Notes: generated by a model not told the origin, from the letters alone. A stretch of DNA of 64,000 nt from Terriglobales bacterium (GCA_025462725.1 JAOAPE010000012.1:169942-233941), one strand, 5' to 3'; positions 53,801-63,291 are shown, counted from the stretch's first letter. Translations and numbers: made by a program.

Positions 53801-53924
53801 AGCTTTTAGCTTTTAGCTCTTAGCCTTTAGCTCAGACCCTTGCTGCCATTTGGGTATTCAGAAAACAACGATTAAAGCTTATTAGCACTAGAAGCTAGGA
53901 GCTAAGAGCTAACGGCTGAGTGCT
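53801..53924. repeat. Inverted pair of five-unit heptad arrays
   Basis: Left array (53801-53835): AGCTTTT, AGCTTTT, AGCTCTT, AGCCTTT, AGCTCAG. Right array (53890-53924): AGAAGCT, AGGAGCT, AAGAGCT, AACGGCT, GAGTGCT. Read as complements the arrays pair over about 35 bases with roughly seven mismatches around a 54-base loop. The element lies between rapZ (ends 53797) and the MsbA-type gene (starts 53947) and fills almost the entire gap. Confidence 0.8.
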
Positions 53925-53946
53925 ATAGAATAGCCCTTTCGCTCCC

Positions 53947-55797
53947 ATGCAAAGAATCCTCCGACTGCTGCGCTATGCCCGGCCCTATGGACTGCATCTG
54001 ATTGCGTCCGTGGTGCTGATGGCGCTGGTTGGCCTGTTCGATGCATTGCGCGTTCTGCTTATCAAACCGATTTTTGACCGCGTGCTCGACCCCACGACTC
54101 ATCACGCGCCGATAAATCTGTTCACCATTCCCGGTACGGATTACAGGTTCGACCTACAACATTTCGTGCCTGCGCGCCTGCACAACGATTGGACAATTGT
54201 CGCGTTCGCCCTAGTTGCCGGAACAGTGCTGAAGGGTATCTGCGATTACTTGGGGACGTATCTGGTCAACTATGCCGGATTCGGCATGATCACGGACCTG
54301 CGCAACGACCTTTACGACAAAATCCTTCGGCGCTCGGTGGGATTCTTCCATCGGCAATCGACGGGCAATCTGCTTTCGACGATCATCAATGACATTGAGC
54401 GCGTGCAGTTTGCCATGTCGTCTGTGCTGGGCGAATTCCTGCAACAACTCTTTACGCTGATTTTCACTGCGGGTGTGGTCGTCGTCCTCGGCGGAAAGCT
54501 GGCATGGGTGCTGGTGCTGTTCATCCCCTTCATTGTTTTTTCAGCAGGGAAGATCGGGCGGCGTGTTCGGACGACTACCCGCAAGGGGCAGGACAAACTC
54601 GCCGACATTCAACATATCTTGCACGAGACGATCACGGGCAACCGCATTGTCAAAGCGTTCGGAATGGAGCAATGGGAGCTGACGCGGTTCCGCGGCGCAG
54701 CACGAAAACTCTTCCGTGCGAACCTGAGATCTATCCGCGCACAAGCTCTGAGCTCGCCGCTGATGGACATCATCGGCGCAGTCGCAATCGCGTTGCTGCT
54801 GATGCTTGGGCGCGATCGCATCAAAACAGGCCTGTTCACCGCCGGCGGATTCCTTACGTTCATCGTCGCGGTATTCAAGCTTTATGATCCGGTGAGGAAG
54901 TTCGCGCAGTTCAACAACAACTTTCAGCAGGCGTTAGGCGCATCAACTGAGATATTCAAATTCATGGACGCGCAGGATGACGTGAAGCAGCGTCCCGGTG
55001 CGATCGAGTTGCCGGGCTTCAGCGAGAGCGTCAGCTTCGAGAACGTGGATTTTTCCTACGCCGATGAGAACGGCGTCAAGCAGCTCATCCTCAAGAATAT
55101 CAATCTCGATGTCAGGGCGGGCGAAGTCATTGCGTTTGTCGGCTCCAGCGGTGCCGGGAAGACGACGCTGGCGAATCTGATTCCGCGCTTCTTCGACGTG
55201 GACGGCACTTACGATGGGAACGGAACCCGCGGTGGCGGACGCATCCTGATCGACGGACACGATGTTCGCGATGTGTCGCTATCGTCATTGCGGGCGCAGA
55301 TCGGTATCGTCACGCAGGAGACCATCCTCTTCAATGACAGCGTTCGCAACAATATCGCCTACGGACAGCCTGGTGTTTCCAAGAAACGCGTTGAAGAAGC
55401 TGCGAAGGCGGCGCTGGCGCATGATTTCATTACGCGCATGCCGAACGGATACGACAGCGTTATCGGCGAGCGCGGCACGCGGCTATCAGGTGGCGAGCGT
55501 CAACGAATTGCTATTGCACGCGCGCTACTGAAGAATGCTCCCATCCTTATTCTGGACGAAGCGACGTCCTCGCTCGATACTGAATCCGAAGCGCTGGTGC
55601 AATCGGCGTTGCAAAACCTCATGGCGGGCAGGACGGTGTTCGTGATCGCGCATCGGCTATCAACTGTGCGGCACGCCAGTAGAATCGTCGTTCTGGAAAA
55701 AGGGACGATTGCCGATGAAGGGCCGCATGATGAACTGGTCGCCCGACTGGGCACATACAAACGACTGTACGACTTGCAGTTCGTTGACATAGGCTAG
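53947..55797 (+). CDS. MsbA-type ABC exporter (fused TM and ATPase domains)
   Basis: A 616-residue half-transporter resembling the lipid A flippase MsbA. The N-terminal six-TM domain (about 1-330) contains RNDLYDKILRRSVGFFHRQS. The ATPase domain (about 355-610) has Walker A GSSGAGKTTL, signature LSGGERQRIAIARALL and Walker B ILILDEATSSLD, followed by FVIAHRLSTVRHA. It probably works as a homodimer. Its closeness to the lpt cluster fits lipid A-core export, but multidrug export cannot be excluded. It precedes yicC by 11 bases. Confidence 0.92.
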   Translation: MQRILRLLRYARPYGLHLIASVVLMALVGLFDALRVLLIKPIFDRVLDPTTHHAPINLFTIPGTDYRFDLQHFVPARLHNDWTIVAFALVAGTVLKGICDYLGTYLVNYAGFGMITDLRNDLYDKILRRSVGFFHRQSTGNLLSTIINDIERVQFAMSSVLGEFLQQLFTLIFTAGVVVVLGGKLAWVLVLFIPFIVFSAGKIGRRVRTTTRKGQDKLADIQHILHETITGNRIVKAFGMEQWELTRFRGAARKLFRANLRSIRAQALSSPLMDIIGAVAIALLLMLGRDRIKTGLFTAGGFLTFIVAVFKLYDPVRKFAQFNNNFQQALGASTEIFKFMDAQDDVKQRPGAIELPGFSESVSFENVDFSYADENGVKQLILKNINLDVRAGEVIAFVGSSGAGKTTLANLIPRFFDVDGTYDGNGTRGGGRILIDGHDVRDVSLSSLRAQIGIVTQETILFNDSVRNNIAYGQPGVSKKRVEEAAKAALAHDFITRMPNGYDSVIGERGTRLSGGERQRIAIARALLKNAPILILDEATSSLDTESEALVQSALQNLMAGRTVFVIAHRLSTVRHASRIVVLEKGTIADEGPHDELVARLGTYKRLYDLQFVDIG

Positions 55798-55808
55798 ACA
55801 CTCACTTT

Positions 55809-56717
55809 ATGGCGATTCGATCGATGACGGGATACGCGCAGGTGCGGTCGCAGGCAGCAACGGGCGACGGCAAGAGCAACGAGCAGGTGGCATTCACGCT
55901 GTCGTTGAAGTCAGTAAACCACCGTTACCTAGACCTGCAAATGCGAATGCCCTCAGAGACTGACGCGCTGGAGATGAAACTTCGCCGTCTGCTAAAAGAG
56001 AAGATCAATCGCGGACACGTTGACCTGACGCTCAGCGTGGAACGCGGCGGCACCAGCGGGTTCCAGTTGAACGAAGAACTGGTCGGCGGATACGTGGAAG
56101 CCTTCCGCGAAGCGGCCAAGGAATTTGCCCTCAACGCCGAGCCCGACCTCAATGCAATCCTGCGAATGCCCGGCGCGCTTGGCGCGAGCACCGGAGTAAT
56201 GGATGAGGTATTCGACAGTGCTGTCCTCGCTCGCTGCGAAGAAGCGGTCATGCGGCTGAACGAGATGCGCGAAGAAGAGGGCAAGGGGATGGAGCACGAG
56301 CTGCGTCGGCGGATGGCCGGGCTCTCCAGCGTCACCGACGAGGTCGCGCAATTGCGTTCCGCGGTTTCCCGAGCCTACATGGAGAAAGTACAATCCAGAC
56401 TCAATGAACTCATCGCAGGGAAGGCCGATGCGGACCGGATTTTACAGGAAGCGGCGATCCTGGCTGAGCGCAGCGACATTGAGGAAGAGATTGTCCGGCT
56501 GAAAACGCACATCCGCCACTTTATTGGCCTGCTCGACACCGGTGGCGAGGTCGGAAAGAAATTGGATTTCCTTTTACAAGAGTTGAATCGCGAGGCGAAT
56601 ACGTTGTTGTCGAAAACGTCTGGCGTTGCTGGTGAAGGATTGCGCATCACCGAACTCGGACTTGCGATGAAGTCGGAGATCGAAAAGGCCCGCGAGCAGA
56701 TACAGAACATTGAATAA
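55809..56717 (+). CDS. YicC-family endoribonuclease-like protein
   Basis: A 302-residue YicC-family protein. The start IRSMTGYAQVRSQ matches the family's SMTGFG motif, SVNHRYLDLQMRMPSE the next block, and the C-terminal DUF1732 region ends EGLRITELGLAMKSEIEKAREQ with the acidic metal-binding positions. In E. coli YicC has been linked to RNA cleavage and small-RNA turnover. The order yicC-gmk-rpoZ seen here is widespread. It is 11 bases after the ABC exporter gene and 14 bases before gmk. Confidence 0.93.
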   Translation: MAIRSMTGYAQVRSQAATGDGKSNEQVAFTLSLKSVNHRYLDLQMRMPSETDALEMKLRRLLKEKINRGHVDLTLSVERGGTSGFQLNEELVGGYVEAFREAAKEFALNAEPDLNAILRMPGALGASTGVMDEVFDSAVLARCEEAVMRLNEMREEEGKGMEHELRRRMAGLSSVTDEVAQLRSAVSRAYMEKVQSRLNELIAGKADADRILQEAAILAERSDIEEEIVRLKTHIRHFIGLLDTGGEVGKKLDFLLQELNREANTLLSKTSGVAGEGLRITELGLAMKSEIEKAREQIQNIE

Positions 56718-56731
56718 GTAACGACCCAAGC

Positions 56732-57436
56732 ATGTCAGGAATTCTCTACATCATCTCCGCGCCTTCTGGCTCCGGCAAATCTACGCTGGTGAATGAGCTG
56801 CGCCGCATTGTTCCGCATCTGGAATTTTCCATCTCTTACACCACGCGCAACAAGCGCGGTAGCGAGCGCGACGGGATGGAGTACTACTTCATTTCGCGTC
56901 CGGAATTTGAAAAGATGATCGGGGAAGATGAATTCCTGGAGCATGCCGAAGTCTTTGGCAATTACTACGGCACGGCTAAGCGATTCCTGCGTGAAGCCGA
57001 AGCCCGGGGCAACGACCTTCTGCTGGATATCGACGTCCAAGGTGCCGCCCAAGTTAAGTCGCGGATGAAAAACGCGGTGGGCATTCTAGTGCTCCCGCCA
57101 TCGCGCCAAGTGCTTGAAAAGAGGCTACGTAACCGCAGTATTAGCGAAGGTTCAGTTTCTGACGAGGTCATTGAACGCCGCCTGCATGGGGCAAGAAAAG
57201 AGATTGAGAATTACCCCCAATACGACTATATTCTCGTCAACGACCGTCTTGAAGATTCGGTAGACCTCCTGGAATCCATAGTGCTTTCTGAGCGCGTAAA
57301 GCGTTCCGGGAAAGTTCTCACTCCTGAGGAAATCCGGATGATCGGGACCGCCGAGCAGTGTCTGCAAACCACGGAAAATACCAGCAGCAAACTGAAAGAG
57401 ATACTGGCATCATTCACCCCGGCGACAACAGGCTGA
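56732..57436 (+). CDS. gmk: Guanylate kinase
   Basis: A 234-residue kinase making GDP from GMP. The P-loop is IISAPSGSGKSTLVNEL (about 7-23). SISYTTRNKRGSERDGMEYYF is the GMP-binding segment, and LLDIDVQGAAQVK follows. The C terminus has a roughly 25-residue tail beyond the usual end (TENTSSKLKEILASFTPA). It lies between yicC and rpoZ, the common arrangement, and is probably co-transcribed with both. Confidence 0.97.
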   Translation: MSGILYIISAPSGSGKSTLVNELRRIVPHLEFSISYTTRNKRGSERDGMEYYFISRPEFEKMIGEDEFLEHAEVFGNYYGTAKRFLREAEARGNDLLLDIDVQGAAQVKSRMKNAVGILVLPPSRQVLEKRLRNRSISEGSVSDEVIERRLHGARKEIENYPQYDYILVNDRLEDSVDLLESIVLSERVKRSGKVLTPEEIRMIGTAEQCLQTTENTSSKLKEILASFTPATTG

Positions 57437-57454
57437 ATTCTGGAGGGTCTCAAG

Positions 57455-57682
57455 ATGGAAATGCAAGGTTTTGACAGCAAGTATCGTTACATCCTGGTGG
57501 CTGCGCGACGCGCGCGACAGTTGCAGTCCGGCGCTCCGGCGCTGGTGAAAACGTCATCACGGAAGGCCAGCCGCATTGCGCAGGATGAGATCCACGCCGG
57601 CCTGGTGAACTACACCGTTACCCCCGCCCCTAAAACCGAACTGGCTACCGCCGCCGATTTCTTTGATGGTGGCAGCCGCTAA
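57455..57682 (+). CDS. rpoZ: RNA polymerase omega subunit
   Basis: A 75-residue omega subunit. DSKYRYILVAARRARQLQSG carries the conserved R-x-x-x-V/A-x-x-x-A-RQL motif, and KASRIAQDEIHAGLVNYTV matches the second conserved helix. It stabilises the beta-prime subunit. A TGGAGGG ribosome site lies ahead of the ATG. It is 18 bases after gmk. Confidence 0.9.
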   Translation: MEMQGFDSKYRYILVAARRARQLQSGAPALVKTSSRKASRIAQDEIHAGLVNYTVTPAPKTELATAADFFDGGSR

Positions 57683-57725
57683 CCTGCGCTGAATCAAATT
57701 CAGCTGCGACGGCATCTGCATACGT

Positions 57726-58952
57726 ATGAAAGTTGCTCTGGGCGTTACCGGCGGAATCGCCGCCTATAAGGCTGCTGAGATCGTGCGCCTGCTTCAGGAC
57801 TGCAATGTCCAAGTGCAGGTGGTGATGACGCGGTCTGCTCAGGAGTTTGTGCGTCCGCTGACATTCGCTGCGCTGACGGGACGAAAGGTTATTACAGACC
57901 TCTTCGGGCCTGAGGGTGCGGAGTCCGTCCCGAATCTTGATTCAGCCGTTGAGCATATTGCAGTCGCGCAAGAGATTGACGCGCTAGTGGTGGCTCCGGC
58001 GACCGCAGGCATCATCGCGAAATTCGCACAGGGCATTGCCGACGACTTCCTCACCACACTGCATCTAGCGACCAGAGTTCCAATCATCATCGCTCCGGCG
58101 ATGAACGTGAATATGTGGGAGCATCCGGCGACACAGGCCAATCTGGCGATTCTGCGGCAGCGCGGAGTGCGCATCGTTGAACCTGATTCCGGATACCTCG
58201 CCTGTGGCATGATCGGCTCCGGGCGACTGGCTGCGAATGAGACCATTGTTTCGTCCGTCATGGACGCGCTGCATGCCACCCGCGAACTCGCGGGGGAGAC
58301 GGTTTTGATCACGGCTGGTCCTACGCGCGAGCCTATCGATCCGGTGCGATATATCGGCAACCGTTCCAGTGGCAAGATGGGATATGCACTGGCTGAAGCC
58401 GCGCTTCGCAACGGAGCGAAAGTGATCTTAGTGAGCGGGCCAACTGCATTGGAAAAACCCGCGCCAGTAGAGTTGATTGAAGTACAAACTGCGGAAGAGA
58501 TGCGAAACGCCGTCTTGAGCAAACTCGATCAGGCGAGCATCGTCATCAAAGCTGCCGCTGTTGCGGATTACAAGCCGAAGCAGGTTGCCGGACAAAAGAT
58601 AAAGCGCAAAGGTTCGTTTACGCTTGAGTTGGAGCCGACCGAGGATATTGCTGCCGAGATCGGCAAGCGGCGCTCTAACCAAATCGTTATCGGCTTTGCC
58701 GCCGAAACGGAAAACGTTGTCGAGAATGGGCGCAAAAAACTGATCTCGAAATCGCTGGATGCGATTGTCGTGAACGATGTATCCAAACCCGGTATCGGAT
58801 TCGACTCCGAACGAAACGCCGTTACCATCATCACTGCTGACAATGAGATCGAGATTCCGGAAGCTGACAAGTCGCAGATTGCGATGGAAATCCTCAAAGT
58901 TGTCGCGTCTCTCAAGCAAAAGCGTCGCAGCCCGCAGGGCACCACTCGATAG
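57726..58952 (+). CDS. coaBC: Bifunctional phosphopantothenoylcysteine decarboxylase/synthase
   Basis: A 408-residue CoaBC that joins 4'-phosphopantothenate to cysteine and decarboxylates the product in CoA synthesis. The N-terminal flavoprotein half (1 to about 180) has VTGGIAAYKAAEIVRLL, APAMNVNMWEHPATQ and the active cysteine in LACGMIGSGRLA. The C-terminal synthase half has TAGPTREPIDPVRYIGNRSS, KAAAVADYKPK and VNDVSKPGIGFDSE. It is 43 bases after rpoZ and 4 bases before the glycosylase gene. Confidence 0.97.
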   Translation: MKVALGVTGGIAAYKAAEIVRLLQDCNVQVQVVMTRSAQEFVRPLTFAALTGRKVITDLFGPEGAESVPNLDSAVEHIAVAQEIDALVVAPATAGIIAKFAQGIADDFLTTLHLATRVPIIIAPAMNVNMWEHPATQANLAILRQRGVRIVEPDSGYLACGMIGSGRLAANETIVSSVMDALHATRELAGETVLITAGPTREPIDPVRYIGNRSSGKMGYALAEAALRNGAKVILVSGPTALEKPAPVELIEVQTAEEMRNAVLSKLDQASIVIKAAAVADYKPKQVAGQKIKRKGSFTLELEPTEDIAAEIGKRRSNQIVIGFAAETENVVENGRKKLISKSLDAIVVNDVSKPGIGFDSERNAVTIITADNEIEIPEADKSQIAMEILKVVASLKQKRRSPQGTTR

Positions 58953-58956
58953 ATTG

Positions 58957-59748
58957 ATGACTCCACTCACCCCAGAGGCCAAGAAGGCGCTATCGGCGCG
59001 TGTCCAGTTTTACCGTGACCTTGGCATTCATAGTTTTTACCGCCGCAGCGAAGCGCCTGTTGCGGAAGCGCACACCCCTGAAGTCGAAAGCACAATGGCA
59101 AAATCCAGTTCTGCCGCGAAACCTGCCCCAGTCAAAGTCAAGTCGCTTCCGGTACTCAATGATCTCAGCAAGACGGCCGCACTCGACGCCATCCGCGCCG
59201 ATATTGGTGATTGCACCCGATGCCGGTTGTCGAAAGAGCGAAACCAAATCGTTTTCGGCACTGGGAATATGGACGCCGACATTATGTTCGTTGGCGAAGG
59301 ACCGGGCGCGGATGAAGACGAGCAGGGTCTCCCGTTCGTAGGACGCGGGGGGCAACTGCTGAACAACATGATCAATGCGATGGGGATCAAGCGCGAGGAT
59401 GTTTACATCGCGAACGTGGTGAAGTGCCGGCCACCGGGGAATCGCACGCCGGAGCGCGATGAATGTGACACCTGCTCTCCGTTTCTCATGCAACAGATTG
59501 AGGTAGTGAAACCGAAGATCATCGTTGCGCTCGGCGCAGTCGCTGCGAAGAATCTTCTGGGACTGAATGATTCAATGGCCAACCTGCGCGGCCAGATCTA
59601 CGATTTCAAGAACACGAACTTGGCGGTCACCTACCATCCGGCATATCTGCTGCGCGATCCGCGTCAGAAGGCCGAAGCCTGGAAAGATCTGCAGATGGTA
59701 ATGAAGCATCTAGGCATGAAGGTTCCGGCAGGCCCGAAGAATGGATGA
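58957..59748 (+). CDS. Family 4 uracil-DNA glycosylase
   Basis: A 263-residue iron-sulfur uracil-DNA glycosylase. A variable, Ala/Pro/Lys-rich N terminus (about 1-70) precedes the catalytic domain. The four cluster cysteines lie in CTRCRLSK and in [12 protein letters not shown] ... DECDTCSPF. The catalytic motif is [18 protein letters not shown] and the second is [12 protein letters not shown] 58957 is chosen, four bases after coaBC; the frame is open upstream inside coaBC without support. It overlaps the next gene by eight bases. Confidence 0.92.
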   Translation: MTPLTPEAKKALSARVQFYRDLGIHSFYRRSEAPVAEAHTPEVESTMAKSSSAAKPAPVKVKSLPVLNDLSKTAALDAIRADIGDCTRCRLSKERNQIVFGTGNMDADIMFVGEGPGADEDEQGLPFVGRGGQLLNNMINAMGIKREDVYIANVVKCRPPGNRTPERDECDTCSPFLMQQIEVVKPKIIVALGAVAAKNLLGLNDSMANLRGQIYDFKNTNLAVTYHPAYLLRDPRQKAEAWKDLQMVMKHLGMKVPAGPKNG

Positions 59749-60172
59749 ACCGAAAGATGTCCGCTTGAGCGAGAAGCTGTTCGCACTGCTGCGAATCCTT
59801 CACATCGCCATCATCGTAATGACGCTGTTCTATGTGGGCCTCGGCGAGATCATGCGTGGTGGTCGCAACACTGACCAGCCTTCGCTCATGCTGATGATGT
59901 CGGGACTTGCTCTGGTGGAGATCGCGATAGTGCTTTACATCCGTATGAAGGTGCTGCCGAAGATTGAAGATGGGCTACGACTCGATTCAGAAGATAGGCA
60001 ACTGCTCGTCAGATTGCGCAATACATACACAGTCTCATTCGCGTTGAGCATGGGCGTGGCGTTTTACGGCTTAGTTTTAAGGATCCTCGGCGCGCCATTC
60101 TCCAATGCCGCAATCTTCTACGGGCTGGGGCTGGCGCTGGTCATCTTCTGCGCTCCGCGCAGACCGCACTGA
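59741..60172 (+). CDS. Small four-TM membrane protein of unknown function
   Basis: A 143-residue protein with four predicted TM helices (about 15-37 LLRILHIAIIVMTLFYVGLG, 48-67, 89-110 and 116-135) and a short charged N terminus. I recognise no named family. Its ATG overlaps the glycosylase stop by eight bases, which supports translation as part of the coaBC transcript. It converges with the mazF gene, 8 bases away. Confidence 0.65.
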   Translation: MDEPKDVRLSEKLFALLRILHIAIIVMTLFYVGLGEIMRGGRNTDQPSLMLMMSGLALVEIAIVLYIRMKVLPKIEDGLRLDSEDRQLLVRLRNTYTVSFALSMGVAFYGLVLRILGAPFSNAAIFYGLGLALVIFCAPRRPH

Positions 60173-60180
60173 TCGGAAGT

Positions 60181-60525
60181 CTAGAGTCCTAACAATGGTC
60201 GAATCCGATCGCGGACCTCTTCCAATGTTGTTGCTCCAACACGATCAGCACGTGTTGCCCGACGTTTCCGCCAATCCAAGCTCTTGATCTGATCAACCAA
60301 GACCACACCGCCCAGCTTTGATCCAGATGGCAGCCCCACCTCAAACGGATAGCCTTTAGACTGATTGGTAACAGGGCAGACAACTGCAAGGCCAGCCTTG
60401 TCATTGTACAAAGCCGGAGACAATACCAACGCTGGCCTTCGACCGCACTGCTCGTGGCCTGCTTGTGGATCGAAATCAAGCCAGATCAGGTCGCCTTCCT
60501 CTGGCACATAATGTCGCGCTACCAA
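60181..60525 (-). CDS. mazF: MazF/PemK-type endoribonuclease toxin
   Basis: A 114-residue toxin of the MazF family that cleaves mRNA at short sequences. GDLIWLDFDPQAGHEQCGRR is the family start with the catalytic arginine region, RPALVLSPALYN follows, and CPVTNQSKGYPFEV holds the second catalytic block. VLVDQIKSLDWRKR closes the fold. Length is typical. It overlaps the antitoxin gene by seven bases, antitoxin first, the usual order. The target sequence cannot be predicted. Confidence 0.93.
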   Translation of the reverse strand: MVARHYVPEEGDLIWLDFDPQAGHEQCGRRPALVLSPALYNDKAGLAVVCPVTNQSKGYPFEVGLPSGSKLGGVVLVDQIKSLDWRKRRATRADRVGATTLEEVRDRIRPLLGL

Positions 60526-60761
60526 ACTTCATTCCCAACTGGCTTTCCTGTTTCAATCTCGTGATGGCGGTTCTTCGCAGTAATTCCGCTCACGAGCTTC
60601 TCGATGGTCGGCTTTGGTCGAAGCTTACGGATCACGATGCAGCCTGGCTTGGAAACTGACAGTTCGAGTTTGTCTCCAATGGATAAGCGAGCGCCTTCCA
60701 CTGCATCCTTCGGGATCCGAAGAGCTAAACTGTTGCCCCACTTAGCAAGCGAACTCTTCAT
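60519..60761 (-). CDS. mazE: MazE-type (AbrB-fold) antitoxin
   Basis: An 80-residue antitoxin. The N-terminal swapped-hairpin DNA-binding domain reads SLAKWGNSLALRIPKDAVE and VSKPGCIVIRKLR. The C-terminal tail (about 52-80) is the part expected to wrap the toxin. A GGAGG site lies 5 bases upstream of the ATG. The pair is inserted on the minus strand between a coaBC-linked membrane-protein gene and priA. It probably represses its own promoter. Confidence 0.92.
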   Translation of the reverse strand: MKSSLAKWGNSLALRIPKDAVEGARLSIGDKLELSVSKPGCIVIRKLRPKPTIEKLVSGITAKNRHHEIETGKPVGNEVW

Positions 60762-60783
60762 CTTTGCCTCCGTATCTACATGG

Positions 60784-60813
60784 AATATACATTAGATGTT
60801 TAGCTCTTGTAAA
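60784..60813 (-). promoter_or_regulatory. Putative mazEF promoter
   Basis: Reading the minus strand, TTTACA (60813-60808) and TATATT (60789-60784) are separated by 18 bases, a fair -35/-10 pair 22 bases from the mazE start codon. GTAT/ATAC arms flank the -10 side (60772-60790) and could be the MazE operator. The -35 end lies 12 bases from the priA start, so the two divergent genes share this small space. Confidence 0.55.
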
Positions 60814-60824
60814 CTTGATTGTCC

Positions 60825-63284
60825 ATGCCGGATTTCTGCGACGTAGCCCTCCCCGTCCCACTGGAGATGACCTTCACTTATCGAATAGGTGAAACGTCGC
60901 CTGTGGTCGGCGGTCGCGTGCTCGTCCCGTTTCGCAGCCTCAGGCTTGCGGGCGTGGTCACCGCGCTGCATGACAATCCGCCTTCAGTGAAGGCGAAGAC
61001 CGTGATCGCGGTGATGGATTCAGCGCCGGTGTTCGATGACACTCTGCTGAAGCTCGGCAATTGGATTGCGCAGTACTATATCGCTCCCATCGGTGAGGTC
61101 TACCGCACGATGCTGCCGCTAATGGCGGAGGTGAAGCAGCAGTGGATGTTCACTATCACTGAAGCCGGGCAGACCGCGCTGTATGAATCGGCAACGGTAG
61201 GTTCTTCAAGGCGTTCAAGGAAGTCAGTTGGCGAACAGATGCTCGAGTATGAGGTTCTCGATCACCTCGCCAACGGCGGCGATGAAGGTGTTCGCGAACA
61301 GACACTGCGCTCCGCTACCGGGGCGAAGAAGGACACGCTCGCGGGCATGCTGCGCAAGAAGTGGATTGCCCGTGTGGACACATCGCACATCCGCGACGCA
61401 AGCCGCACGGTAAAGGTGGCGGTACTAAGAGAGCCTGCCGAATCAGCGACTCCCCCAAAGAAACTGAATGAGAACCAGCAAGTTTTGCTGCTCGCCCTCA
61501 CTGTTGGGGGCGGACGTGTACGTGTGGACGACCTTAACTTTTCGTGTCCACAGGTTCCGCGCACCACATTGCAGACACTCGTGAAACGCGGCCTGGCAGA
61601 GATCATCGAGGAGCCTGCGGATTTCGCTGTCGCGAACATCACCGCCAAAGAGCCCCTGGGATTCAGCTTGAACGCCGCACAGGTGAATGCGCTGGAGCAG
61701 GTGAATGCAGCTGTGGAAGCGAAAAGGTTCTCAGTGTCGCTTCTGCATGGTGTCACTGGTTCCGGAAAAACGGCTGTCTATCTTTCGGCGATGAAGCAAG
61801 TGCTCGCTGCTGGCCGAGCAGCCATCTTGCTTGTGCCTGAGATTGGGCTCACTCCCGCCGCCGCCGCCAACCTGCATCGCATCTTCGGTGAGCAAGTTGC
61901 CATCCTTCATTCGGCGCTGTCGAATGACGAACGGGCGGAACAATGGCATCGCATTCACAACGGAGTGTCGCGCATTGTTGTTGGCACCCGTTCTGCTGTT
62001 TTTGCTCCGGTGCAAGACCTCGCGTTGATCGTGGTGGACGAAGAGCATGACAGCTCGTACAAGCAGGAAGAGACTCCGCGATACAATGCCCGCGATGTCG
62101 CGGTGATGCGCGGGAAGCTATCCGGCGCAGCGGTTGTGCTTGGTTCGGCGACACCATCGCTCGAATCTTTCCACAATTCGCAAAAAGGGAAGTACTCGCT
62201 TATTGAATTGCGGGACCGTGTTGCGGACCGCCCGATGCCGGAAGTGGAACTGGTCGATCTGCGGCAGGAGTTTCAGCAGACTGGCGAAGACCAGATATTT
62301 TCTCGCCGACTTCTCGACGAGCTAAGCCAACGGCTCGCACTCGGCGAGCAGGCGATCATCCTTCTCAACCGCCGCGGGTACTCCGCCGTTGTTCTCTGCC
62401 GCAGTTGCGGCGAGACCATCCAATGCAAGAACTGCGCTATCGCGATGACCCATCACAAAGGGTCGGCGCGGCTCGAATGTCACTACTGCGGATATCGCCT
62501 ACCCATTCCAAAGGTCTGCCCGAAGTGCACCAGCGAGTACATATTTTTTCTGGGAACTGGTTCTGAAAAGGTGGAAGACCATCTACACGCGGCGTTTCCG
62601 CAGGCGCGTATTGGGCGTCTTGACCGTGACACGGTTCGGGGACGTCACGATTTCGAACGCGTTCTCAACCAGCTCAATTCCGGTGAGATCGATCTGCTGG
62701 TAGGCACGCAGATGGTAGCTAAGGGGCATGACATCCACGGAGTCACACTCGTCGGCGTCGTTGGCGCGGATTTCGCGCTGGGATTTCCTGATTTTCGCGC
62801 CGCCGAACGTACTTTTCAATTGCTTACGCAGGTTGCCGGACGCGCTGGGCGCGGAACAACGCCGGGCAAAGTGATCCTGCAAACGTATTATCCGGAGCAC
62901 TACGCCATCCAGTTCGCGCAGCAGCATGACTTCAACGGATTCGCCGCCAAGGAACTCCAGTATCGCCGATGGATGCATTATCCGCCGTTCACGGCGGTGG
63001 CCAATGTTTTGGTGCGAAGTGACAAACTGGATGTTGCTTTGCGCTACTCAGGCGAGATCGGCAAATGGGTGGAGAAGACGCGCATGGAAGGTGTCCGTGT
63101 GATGGGGCCAGCTGCCGCGCCGATTGTGCGACTCAAACGCGATTACCGGTATCACTTTGTCTTGAAGGCCCAGAGCAGGGAGAAGTTGAATGCGACGCTT
63201 CGGGCGATGCTGAGATACACCACTGACTTGAACATCCCGCGCACAAACATCATCGTCGATGTGGATGCGCTGTCACTGCTGTAA
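60825..63284 (+). CDS. priA: Primosomal replication-restart helicase PriA
   Basis: An 819-residue superfamily 2 helicase that reloads the replisome at stalled forks. The N-terminal DNA-binding part begins FCDVALPVPLEMTFTYRIG. Walker A is HGVTGSGKTAVYL, Walker B VVDEEHDSSYKQEETPRYNA. The zinc-binding cysteines lie in CRSCGETIQCKNC and CHYCG ... KVCPKC. The helicase C-terminal motif is GTQMVAKGHDIHGVTLVG. ATG 60825 is chosen over the TTG at 60819. Only 63 bases separate it from mazE. Confidence 0.96.
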   Translation: MPDFCDVALPVPLEMTFTYRIGETSPVVGGRVLVPFRSLRLAGVVTALHDNPPSVKAKTVIAVMDSAPVFDDTLLKLGNWIAQYYIAPIGEVYRTMLPLMAEVKQQWMFTITEAGQTALYESATVGSSRRSRKSVGEQMLEYEVLDHLANGGDEGVREQTLRSATGAKKDTLAGMLRKKWIARVDTSHIRDASRTVKVAVLREPAESATPPKKLNENQQVLLLALTVGGGRVRVDDLNFSCPQVPRTTLQTLVKRGLAEIIEEPADFAVANITAKEPLGFSLNAAQVNALEQVNAAVEAKRFSVSLLHGVTGSGKTAVYLSAMKQVLAAGRAAILLVPEIGLTPAAAANLHRIFGEQVAILHSALSNDERAEQWHRIHNGVSRIVVGTRSAVFAPVQDLALIVVDEEHDSSYKQEETPRYNARDVAVMRGKLSGAAVVLGSATPSLESFHNSQKGKYSLIELRDRVADRPMPEVELVDLRQEFQQTGEDQIFSRRLLDELSQRLALGEQAIILLNRRGYSAVVLCRSCGETIQCKNCAIAMTHHKGSARLECHYCGYRLPIPKVCPKCTSEYIFFLGTGSEKVEDHLHAAFPQARIGRLDRDTVRGRHDFERVLNQLNSGEIDLLVGTQMVAKGHDIHGVTLVGVVGADFALGFPDFRAAERTFQLLTQVAGRAGRGTTPGKVILQTYYPEHYAIQFAQQHDFNGFAAKELQYRRWMHYPPFTAVANVLVRSDKLDVALRYSGEIGKWVEKTRMEGVRVMGPAAAPIVRLKRDYRYHFVLKAQSREKLNATLRAMLRYTTDLNIPRTNIIVDVDALSLL

Positions 63285-63291
63285 ACTGAAT

